NCBI GenBank assembly: GCA_001795035.1
Contig: MGMW01000118.1
Location: forward strand, 1-9,213
DNA length: 9,213 bases
Source of the DNA: Chloroflexi bacterium RBG_13_53_26
GTDB taxonomy: Bacteria > Chloroflexota > Dehalococcoidia > UBA2247 > RBG-13-53-26
Reading direction: 5' to 3'
Part shown: in pieces, positions 1 through 5,626 of the stretch
Position numbering within the stretch: the stretch's first letter is position 1
How the letters are laid out: the number at the start of each line of letters is the position of its first letter
Program-made: the position numbers and the translations under genes
The notes under the pieces: generated by a model
The model's database searches: none
The model's input: the letters and a program-made list of their open reading frames with translations, nothing else
Told to the model about the DNA's origin: nothing

Positions 1-532
1 ATCCCTGTCTGCCCGCCTTGTCTTTGAGCAGAGCTATTCGGAGGTAGAAGGCGACAGTGCCTCCAGCGCTGAACTGTATGCCCTTCTTTCCAGCCTCTCA
101 GGAGTCCCCATTAAGCAGGGCATCGCTGTCACAGGCTCTGTCAATCAGAGGGGTGAGATACAGGCCATTGGTGGAGCAAACCAGAAGATCGAGGGATTCT
201 ACGAGATTTGTAAGTCCAGAGGATTGAACGGAAAGCACGGTGTAGTTATTCCCTCCAGTAATGTACAGAACCTCATGATCAGGGAAGATGTTGTGGAGGC
301 GATACGGCAGGGCAAGTTCACCATATATAGCGTGGATAATGTGGATGAAGGGATTGAGATCCTTACTGGTGTCAAGGCTGGCCAGCGTCTCGAAAGTGGC
401 GGTTTTGAAGCAGGCTCCATCAATGATCGCGTTCAGAAGCGTCTGGAGCAGTTTGCCAGGGTACTGCGGGAGTCCGGGAAGGAAGAGAAGGCGAAGAGGA
501 AGAGAGCAGCCAAGAACAACGAGGCGTCGTGA
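1..532 (+). CDS. Lon-family (S16) ATP-dependent protease, C-terminal part (5' end cut by window)
   Basis: The reading frame is open from base 2 to the TGA at 530-532, giving the last 176 residues of a larger protein. This part is a Lon-type S16 proteolytic domain. Counting from the first whole codon, Ser19 in EGDSASSAEL and Lys62 in IGGANQKIEG are 43 residues apart, the same spacing as the Ser679/Lys722 dyad of E. coli Lon. The flanking text (FEQSYSEVEGDSAS, GIAVTGSVNQRGEIQAIGG, DEGIEILTG) resembles the YcbZ-like group of Lon-related AAA proteases (AAA_32 type) more than classical LonA, from memory of that family. The ATPase half lies upstream of the window. The protein ends in a charged, Lys/Arg-rich tail of about 30 residues that is probably disordered. 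It should be a cytoplasmic ATP-driven protease; its substrates are unknown. No clear terminator hairpin follows the stop codon. Confidence 0.9.
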   Translation, partial: SLSARLVFEQSYSEVEGDSASSAELYALLSSLSGVPIKQGIAVTGSVNQRGEIQAIGGANQKIEGFYEICKSRGLNGKHGVVIPSSNVQNLMIREDVVEAIRQGKFTIYSVDNVDEGIEILTGVKAGQRLESGGFEAGSINDRVQKRLEQFARVLRESGKEEKAKRKRAAKNNEAS

Positions 533-611
533 ATTGTTTGGGCGCTCCGGTTATGCTTAAGGTTAATACCTCTGCAATACTGCTCAGGTGATTTGTCCCC
601 GCACAATCGCC

Positions 612-641
612 TTTCCCTTTTGCTTCATTTTGGGCTATACT
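612..641 (+). promoter_or_regulatory. Possible promoter of the EF-G-like gene
   Basis: TATACT at 636-641 matches the -10 consensus at five of six positions. A weak -35 (TTTCCC, 612-617) lies 18 bases upstream. The predicted start near 648 would leave a leader of about 55 bases. The 170-base gap after the protease stop also suggests that the EF-G-like gene has its own promoter. The poor -35 keeps confidence low. I see nothing else in the 533-702 gap apart from the ribosome binding site next to the start codon. Confidence 0.35.
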
Positions 642-702
642 GGGACACTTGGGTTCACTGCTACTACGTTCAATTCTCGGCTAGCGAAAGGGGGATGGTC
701 TT

Positions 703-2775
703 ATGCGAAGTTATGGCACTGACAGCATCCGCAATACGGTCCTGCTTTCACATTGTGGAGCCGGTAAGACCTCACTGTCCGAGGCGATGCTGTTCACATC
801 AGGGGCTATCTCTCGATTGGGCAGAGTCGATGAAGGTACCACCGCCTCTGACCATGACCCGGATGAGATAAAGCGGAAGATCAGTATCAATCTGTCTCTG
901 CTGCCTTGTGAGTGGAAGGACAACAAAATCAATATCATCGATGTGCCCGGCTATGCCGATTTCCTGGGCGGAGCGATATCGGGCATTAGAGTGGCCGATG
1001 GGGCTATTGTGGTTGTCTGTGCTGCTTCAGGGGTTGAGGTGGGTACCGAGCTGATGTGGAAACACCTCGAGGCCCGAGCCCTGCCTCGTCTCGTCTTCAT
1101 CAACAAGATGGATAGGGAGAACGCCGATTTCTACAAGGTGGTTGAGCAACTCCAGAAGAAATTCGACAAACGCTGTGTCCCCATTCAGCTCCCTATAGGG
1201 GCACACACTAGCTTTGAGGGAATCGTGGATCTTGTGGCCATGAAATCTTATAAGAGAGATAGTCGAGATGAGACAGAGATTCCAGCCTCTGTAGCCAGTC
1301 AGGCCCAGGCTCTCCACGACAAGATGGTGGAGTCTGTGGTTGAGCTGGATGATGAGCTTACCAACAAGTATCTTGATGGCCAGGATATCGCCGTGGATGA
1401 CCTTTGCCGCGTTCTTGTGCAGGGAATCAAGGACGGAAAGATAATCCCAATCCTGACCGGGTCGGCTTTGCAGAATACAGGCACACGGTCTCTTCTTGAT
1501 GCTGTTTGTCAGTATCTGCCGTCACCCAAAGAGGTAGGACCGATAGAGGCCGTCAATGCTGCGACACAGCAATCGGAGACACTTCAACCCGATGAAGGAG
1601 CTTCGCTGGCTGCCCTGGTGTTCCTGACCAGCGCCGACCCCTATGTTGGCAAGGTGACCCATTTTCGGGTCTATTCCGGTTCTATCAGCAGCAACTCGCA
1701 GGTATGGAATGCTGCCAAGGGGCAGATGGAGCGGGTGGGCCAGCTCCTGGCGTTCAGGGGCAAAACACAGGAGGCCGTGCCCAAAGTTGGTGCTGGGGAT
1801 ATGGGCTCTGTGGGCAAGTTGGCCGTAACTGTCACCGGTGACACGCTTTCCGCTAAAGAGCGTCCGTTGAGGCTGTCGTCAATTGAGTTCCCCGAACCAG
1901 TGTACAGTGTTTCACTGTATCCCAAGACCAAGACCGATGTGGACAAGCTGGGGACTGTCCTGCCCAGATTGGTGGAGGAGGACCCCACTATCCGGGTACG
2001 TAAGGATGCTGATACTGGCGAAACTGTGCTCTCAGGGATGGGCGATACGCATGTAGATGTGGCTGCTGAAAGGATGCAGCGCAAGTTTGGTGTTGGGGTT
2101 GAACTGAAGACTCCCAAGGTTCCTTACAGGGAGACGGTTACCTCAATGGTGAAAGCTGAATATAAGCATAAGAAACAGACCGGGGGGCATGGTCAGTATG
2201 GGCATGTTCTGCTTGAGGTGGAGCCTCTGCCACGAGGCTCCGGCTTCGAGTTTGCCGAGAGGGTGGTTGGGGGAGCGGTCCCCAGGAACTACATTCCCGC
2301 TGTGGAAAAAGGCGTTATGGAGGGACGGCAGGAAGGTGTATTGGCTCGGTATCCTTTGGTTGACATGAAGGTAACCCTCTATGATGGCAGTGCCCACGCT
2401 GTGGACTCCTCGGAAATATCCTTCAAGATCGCCGCGGCCCAGGCTCTGAAGAAGGCTCTCTCTCAAGGGCACGCTGTCTTGATTGAGCCGATAGTACGCC
2501 TCAGGGTCACTGTACCCGAGTCCTCTACCGGTGATATTATGTCTGACCTGAATACGAAGCGTGGACGGGTCCTGGGTTTGACACAGGAGTATGGGAGCCA
2601 GGTGATTGAGGCCCAGGTGCCGCTGGCAGAGGTCTTGAGGTATGCCGTCGACCTGAGGGCCATGACCCAGGGACGTGGCGGCTATGCCATGGAATTCAGC
2701 CACTATGAAGAAGTGCCTCCTTACCAGGCTGAGAAAATAATCGCTGAGCGAGCGGCTGAGAAGGAGAAGGCTTAG
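703..2775 (+). CDS. EF-G-like translational GTPase (FusA paralogue) with Tyr in switch II
   Basis: This 690-residue protein has full EF-G length and architecture. The G domain (about 1-275) shows the P-loop SHCGAGKTS (16-24), NKMD (134-137) and G5 element TGSAL (252-256). Domain II spans roughly 300-380, domain III 395-470, domain IV 475-595 with QTGGHGQYGHV and SAHAVDSSE (His565 matches the tip-loop histidine of EF-G), and domain V runs to about 670 with TQGRGGYAMEFSHYEEVP. Two elements depart from canonical EF-G. Switch II is DVPGYADF, with Tyr84 where EF-G has the GTPase-activating histidine of DTPGHVDF, and the switch I ERGITIT motif reads KRKISIN with Ser61 for Thr. These traits fit the EF-G-like paralogues often annotated as elongation factor G-like or FusA2, so this is probably not the housekeeping EF-G. 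Its role on the ribosome is unknown. The ATG at 703 is preceded by AAAGGGGG (687-694) at good spacing. Confidence 0.92.
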   Translation: MRSYGTDSIRNTVLLSHCGAGKTSLSEAMLFTSGAISRLGRVDEGTTASDHDPDEIKRKISINLSLLPCEWKDNKINIIDVPGYADFLGGAISGIRVADGAIVVVCAASGVEVGTELMWKHLEARALPRLVFINKMDRENADFYKVVEQLQKKFDKRCVPIQLPIGAHTSFEGIVDLVAMKSYKRDSRDETEIPASVASQAQALHDKMVESVVELDDELTNKYLDGQDIAVDDLCRVLVQGIKDGKIIPILTGSALQNTGTRSLLDAVCQYLPSPKEVGPIEAVNAATQQSETLQPDEGASLAALVFLTSADPYVGKVTHFRVYSGSISSNSQVWNAAKGQMERVGQLLAFRGKTQEAVPKVGAGDMGSVGKLAVTVTGDTLSAKERPLRLSSIEFPEPVYSVSLYPKTKTDVDKLGTVLPRLVEEDPTIRVRKDADTGETVLSGMGDTHVDVAAERMQRKFGVGVELKTPKVPYRETVTSMVKAEYKHKKQTGGHGQYGHVLLEVEPLPRGSGFEFAERVVGGAVPRNYIPAVEKGVMEGRQEGVLARYPLVDMKVTLYDGSAHAVDSSEISFKIAAAQALKKALSQGHAVLIEPIVRLRVTVPESSTGDIMSDLNTKRGRVLGLTQEYGSQVIEAQVPLAEVLRYAVDLRAMTQGRGGYAMEFSHYEEVPPYQAEKIIAERAAEKEKA

Positions 2776-2803
2776 CCGCGCAGCTTCAATCTCCAGTAAT
2801 CAA

Positions 2804-2833
2804 AGAAGGGCCATTCGAACGAATGGCCCTTCT
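2804..2833. terminator. Hairpin terminator between converging genes
   Basis: AGAAGGGCCATTCG (2804-2817) is followed after two bases by its exact reverse complement (2820-2833). It folds as a 13-bp perfect stem with a GAAC tetraloop. It lies 28 bases after the EF-G-like stop and about 50 bases after the etfA stop on the other strand, so it can serve both transcripts. T-tracts are weak on both sides (TTCTGCC rightward, CTTCTTTG leftward), so it is not a textbook intrinsic terminator. Confidence 0.75.
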
Positions 2834-2884
2834 GCCTGAGCTTAGTCTTGAAGCGCCTTGGTTTCCCCGGTTCCGGTCAGCCTG

Positions 2885-3880
2885 TTACTTCAGCAACTCC
2901 TGAACCTTCTGAGTGAATGCGGGAAGTGCTTGCTTCCAGTCCGCTACTATGCCAAACCGGGCTTCCCTGAAGATGTTGGCTTCCGGATCCTTGTTTATGG
3001 CGATGATTGTTTTTGACCCTGAGCAGCCTGCCATATGCTGGCTTGATCCAGATAGAGCTATGGCGATGTAGACCTCTGGGGCCACAATCTTACCAGTAAG
3101 CCCAACCTGCACACTGGATGGCACCCACCCGTTATCAATGGCCGGCCTTGTAGCACCTACCGCCCCTTTGAGTGACCTGGCAAGAGCCTCAAGCTGCTTG
3201 AACCCATCGGGCCCACCCATTCCCCTTCCACCCGACACTACTGCAGGGGCCTCCTCCAGCTTCACCCCAGCCACTTCCTCCTTCACCTTCTGCACAAACT
3301 TGGCCTTTATCTTGGACGCATCCACGCCGGATGGAACATCGACAATATCACCCTTTCTGGAATCATCACGCTGTAGAGGTGACATAGCTTTGGCACGTAT
3401 TGTTGCCATCTGGGGCAGGCTTTCCGTAGTGAAAACTGCCCTGGCATTGCCACCATAGACTGGGCGTGTCTGAATCAGCAGTTTGCTTTGCGGGTCAATA
3501 TCCAACTCCGTACAGTCCATGGAAACCGCTGTCTTGAGTCTGAAGGCAAACCTTGGGGCCAGATCACGTCCCATTGAGGTCTGCCCCAGCAGCAGCACCC
3601 TGGGTGCCACCTGATTAACCACGTTCTCCATAGCCATGATATATGCATCGGTCTGGTAGTCCTTGAGGACGGGGTCGTCTACTACATAGACTTTATCTGC
3701 ACCGAAGGCGATAGCCTCTTGTGCCAGCGCCTTGACTCCACTCCCCAGCAGGACTACCGCAAGTCCTTCACCCAGCTTGTCAGCCAGCTTCCTGCCACCG
3801 CCCAGCATTTCTGCGGTGATACCCGCCAGTTTTCCTTCGATTGCTTCTCCACAGACCAGCACACCCTTGTAATCAGCCAT
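2885..3880 (-). CDS. etfA: Electron transfer flavoprotein alpha subunit (EtfA)
   Basis: This 331-residue protein has the normal EtfA length. The N-terminal half (about 1-190) is the ETF alpha/beta domain, including LLLGQTSMGRDLAPRFA. The C-terminal FAD-binding domain (about 205-331) carries the family landmarks: GGRGMGG (217-223), GATRPAID (242-249), TGKIVAPEVY (262-271), SGSSQHMAG (277-285) and AINKDPEANIF (294-304). With EtfB it forms a soluble heterodimer that passes electrons between acyl-CoA-type dehydrogenases, NAD(H)-linked partners or membrane quinone oxidoreductases. The ATG at 3880 has an excellent AAGGAGGA ribosome binding site a few bases upstream. It is the last gene of a minus-strand operon, after etfB and a small ORF. 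The order B, small ORF, A is slightly unusual because the two subunit genes are normally adjacent. The physiological partner cannot be read from this window. Confidence 0.95.
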   Translation of the reverse strand: MADYKGVLVCGEAIEGKLAGITAEMLGGGRKLADKLGEGLAVVLLGSGVKALAQEAIAFGADKVYVVDDPVLKDYQTDAYIMAMENVVNQVAPRVLLLGQTSMGRDLAPRFAFRLKTAVSMDCTELDIDPQSKLLIQTRPVYGGNARAVFTTESLPQMATIRAKAMSPLQRDDSRKGDIVDVPSGVDASKIKAKFVQKVKEEVAGVKLEEAPAVVSGGRGMGGPDGFKQLEALARSLKGAVGATRPAIDNGWVPSSVQVGLTGKIVAPEVYIAIALSGSSQHMAGCSGSKTIIAINKDPEANIFREARFGIVADWKQALPAFTQKVQELLK

Positions 3881-3901
3881 TAGTTCCTCCTTAAGACGTT
3901 G

Positions 3902-4099
3902 CTATGCTCTCTTAGCACCGGTTCTTGCCATCCCCAGTGTCATTGTCTCTGGTTCATTACTTCCTGCGGCCTTTGTTGGCTGGCCTTCGTCAACAGATAG
4001 CAGTTCATCCAGTAGTCGGTCCGCAGTCCCCGACCCCGGTACCTCTGCGGCCTTCAGCCTCGCATATATGTAATCTAGAGTGATTCCGCAACAGGGCAT
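3902..4099 (-). CDS. Small unknown protein encoded between etfB and etfA
   Basis: I do not recognise this ORF. It would encode about 65 residues starting MPCCGITLDYIYARL, with two adjacent cysteines near the N-terminus, a predicted short helix, and a low-complexity Ala/Gly/Thr-rich C-terminal end rich in small residues. It has no evident signal peptide or membrane segment. I chose the ATG at 4099 because GGGGTGG lies 8 bases upstream. A GTG at 4111 would add four residues but has poor ribosome-binding context. The ORF ends with TAG 21 bases before the etfA start, and the etfB stop is 35 bases upstream, so it fits the operon spacing closely. It may be a genuine small operon gene, for example an Etf-associated peptide, or a degenerate remnant. 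Position is the main support, since no homology is visible. Confidence 0.5.
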   Translation of the reverse strand: MPCCGITLDYIYARLKAAEVPGSGTADRLLDELLSVDEGQPTKAAGSNEPETMTLGMARTGAKRA

Positions 4100-4134
4100 C
4101 TCGTTCGCCACCCCATCTGACAGTAGTAGAAATA

Positions 4135-4935
4135 CTAGAGTACTTTGGCCTCTCTCAGCCGGACAGCCAGCTTGACTGCTGCATCGGCCGCATTCTCGCC
4201 CTCAATAATCTCGCATTTTCCTTCCTTGACGGGCTGGAATAGCTTGACCAGCTTGGTGCGTCTTCCACTGGCACCGATCTGTGAAGGATCAACACCGATA
4301 TCCTGAGGCTTCCAGATAATGGGCTGTATCTTGGCTGCTTTCATAATGCCCTTGAGTGGCGCATAGCGGGGTTCACCAAGCTCGTTGGTCACAGTTATGA
4401 GGCACGGTGTGGGCGATTCTATCACTTCAAAGCCATCAGGCACAACCCGCTCCACCCTTACCTTGCCGTCGATGCTCTCCACTTTCTTAGCCAGGGTCAC
4501 ACTGGGTATGCCGAGGAACTCAGCGATCCCCAAACCAACCTGCCCAGCGTCCCAGTCTGCTGCCTGTCTCCCACAGAAGATAATGTCAAAGTTACCGATC
4601 TTCTTTATGGCCATCGATAGGGCATATGCAGTGGACCAACTGTCACTGTTCTCGTAGACCGGGTCTTCCAGGAGGATCAATTGGTCAGCCCCCATCGCCA
4701 AAGGTTTCTTCACCACGTCCCTTACCAGGTTATTGCCCAGGCTGATTACGGTTATCTTGCCGCCCTTGGCATCCTTCATTCTCAGCGCCGCCTCGACGGC
4801 TGTCTCGTCGAAGGTGCTGATTACAGGGGGGACTCCTGGTGGTGGAACGACCTTGTTGGTCGCCGTGTCAACCTTAAAACTAGCTGGTGGCGCTTCGGGA
4901 TCGGGTACTTGCTTGACGCAGACAATTAGCTCCAT
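4135..4935 (-). CDS. etfB: Electron transfer flavoprotein beta subunit (EtfB)
   Basis: The protein has 266 residues from the ATG at 4935. It begins MELIVCVKQVPDPEAP, the usual EtfB N-terminus, and continues with STFDETAVEAALRMKD (40-55). The nucleotide-binding segment CGRQAADWDAGQVG is at 121-134, and the ETF beta signature region spans about 160-200 (DGFEVIESPTPC, then NELGEPRYAPLKGIMKA). The D-x-D-x-x-QVG pattern in the nucleotide loop resembles FixA/bifurcating-type EtfB more than the AMP-binding type, but from memory that is only suggestive. An in-frame TTG at 4938 directly precedes the ATG. I prefer the ATG because AGGAGGAAG lies about 8 bases upstream and the family N-terminus starts there. 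It is the first gene of the operon, which continues with the small ORF and etfA, and it is likely expressed from the promoter at 5002-5029. Confidence 0.95.
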   Translation of the reverse strand: MELIVCVKQVPDPEAPPASFKVDTATNKVVPPPGVPPVISTFDETAVEAALRMKDAKGGKITVISLGNNLVRDVVKKPLAMGADQLILLEDPVYENSDSWSTAYALSMAIKKIGNFDIIFCGRQAADWDAGQVGLGIAEFLGIPSVTLAKKVESIDGKVRVERVVPDGFEVIESPTPCLITVTNELGEPRYAPLKGIMKAAKIQPIIWKPQDIGVDPSQIGASGRRTKLVKLFQPVKEGKCEIIEGENAADAAVKLAVRLREAKVL

Positions 4936-5001
4936 CAATAACTTCCTCCTCTAGGTCGTTGCGGTAGCAGATACTTGTGTGATCAACTAACTGAACTTAA
5001 A

Positions 5002-5029
5002 TTTATCATTTGTGCGTGCAGTGTGTCAA
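5002..5029 (-). promoter_or_regulatory. Putative sigma70-type promoter of the etf operon
   Basis: On the minus strand a perfect TTGACA (5029-5024) is followed after 16 bases by GATAAA (5007-5002), which matches the -10 consensus at four of six positions. Transcription would start near 4995 and give a leader of about 60 bases before etfB. The surrounding bases are AT-rich, unlike the coding DNA on either side. Confidence 0.5.
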
Positions 5030-5092
5030 TTCTGGCAGGCCCCAGCCCTGGAGAAGATCGCCTTATTCAAGGGTGCTTGTCCCGCTCGGCCA

Positions 5093-5122
5093 TTGACAAC
5101 GGTCTTATAGCACAACTATTAT
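5093..5122 (+). promoter_or_regulatory. Putative strong sigma70-type promoter of the SCP2-like/glycyl radical enzyme operon
   Basis: TTGACA (5093-5098) is a perfect -35. After an 18-base spacer, TATTAT (5117-5122) matches the -10 consensus at five of six positions. The predicted start near 5129 leaves a leader of about 50 bases to the ATG at 5182, which has GGAGGT (5171-5176) just upstream. The promoter points away from the etfB promoter, and the two -35 boxes are about 63 bases apart. Confidence 0.6.
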
Positions 5123-5130
5123 GTTAACAT
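5121..5130. promoter_or_regulatory. Palindrome at the predicted transcription start
   Basis: ATGTTAACAT is a perfect 10-base palindrome overlapping the end of the -10 box and the predicted start site of the rightward promoter. That is a typical place for a repressor operator. A single short palindrome can arise by chance, so this is a candidate only. Confidence 0.3.
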
Positions 5131-5181
5131 CACCGTTCTCTATCGATCCTCTCGATTAGCGGCAACTCGCGGAGGTATAGA

Positions 5182-5610
5182 ATGAGCTTGAAGTACTATT
5201 CCCGAGAGTGGTGTGACGAGGCTCAGAAGAAGCTCAACAGCGACGAGCAACACTTGGCCGCAGCCAAATCCCTGACCGGCACCTTCTGTTTCCGCATCTA
5301 CAACTGCCCCGATGGCACAGACCGCATCGCCTACTGGCAGTTCGACAAAGGGAGGTGCCTCAGCATCTCTCTGGAGACCAGGCCAGCGCCGGAGATCCGC
5401 GAGCTTCCTTTCGACAAGAGCAGGACCATAGCCCGGACCAGCGCTCCCTTCGAGAGGCTGCTGGCCCTCAACAAGGGCGAGGTGAGTGTACTGAAGCTGC
5501 TCACCGACCCCAGCTACAAGATCGAGGGGCCCAAGATGGAGGCCATGAAGCACATGAAGGGACTCAACTCCTGGAACAGGGTATGCGCGGCTATCCCAAC
5601 AGAGGAATGA
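5182..5610 (+). CDS. SCP2-like (sterol carrier protein-type) small protein
   Basis: The 142-residue soluble protein has no signal peptide or membrane segment. Its layout resembles the SCP2 sterol-binding fold: an N-terminal helix (about 8-30), beta strands (GTFCFRIYNC at 33-42, RIAYWQFDKGRCLSISL at 48-64), then a segment like the end of SCP2 domains, RTSAPFERLLALNKGEVSVLKLLTDPSYKIEGP (81-117), where SCP2 proteins have a helix followed by a GKxxxxG-type strand. This match is by pattern memory and is moderate. SCP2-like domains bind lipids or other hydrophobic ligands in a tunnel. The start ATG has GGAGGT five bases upstream. The stop is only 16 bases before the glycyl radical enzyme start, so the two are almost certainly co-transcribed. 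A ligand-carrier or accessory role for the enzyme is an inference. It could also be an unrelated alpha/beta protein of unknown function. Confidence 0.75.
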   Translation: MSLKYYSREWCDEAQKKLNSDEQHLAAAKSLTGTFCFRIYNCPDGTDRIAYWQFDKGRCLSISLETRPAPEIRELPFDKSRTIARTSAPFERLLALNKGEVSVLKLLTDPSYKIEGPKMEAMKHMKGLNSWNRVCAAIPTEE

Positions 5611-5626
5611 TAGCGAGGAGACTGCG

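Noticed and set aside
2143..2703. Minus-strand ORF (186 codons) opposite the EF-G-like gene
   Set aside because: It is antisense to conserved EF-G domains IV and V, with no recognisable motifs and no operon context.
5140..5553. Minus-strand ORF (137 codons) opposite the SCP2-like gene
   Set aside because: It overlaps the rightward gene and its leader. The plus-strand frame has the better ribosome binding site and promoter and leads into the glycyl radical enzyme operon.
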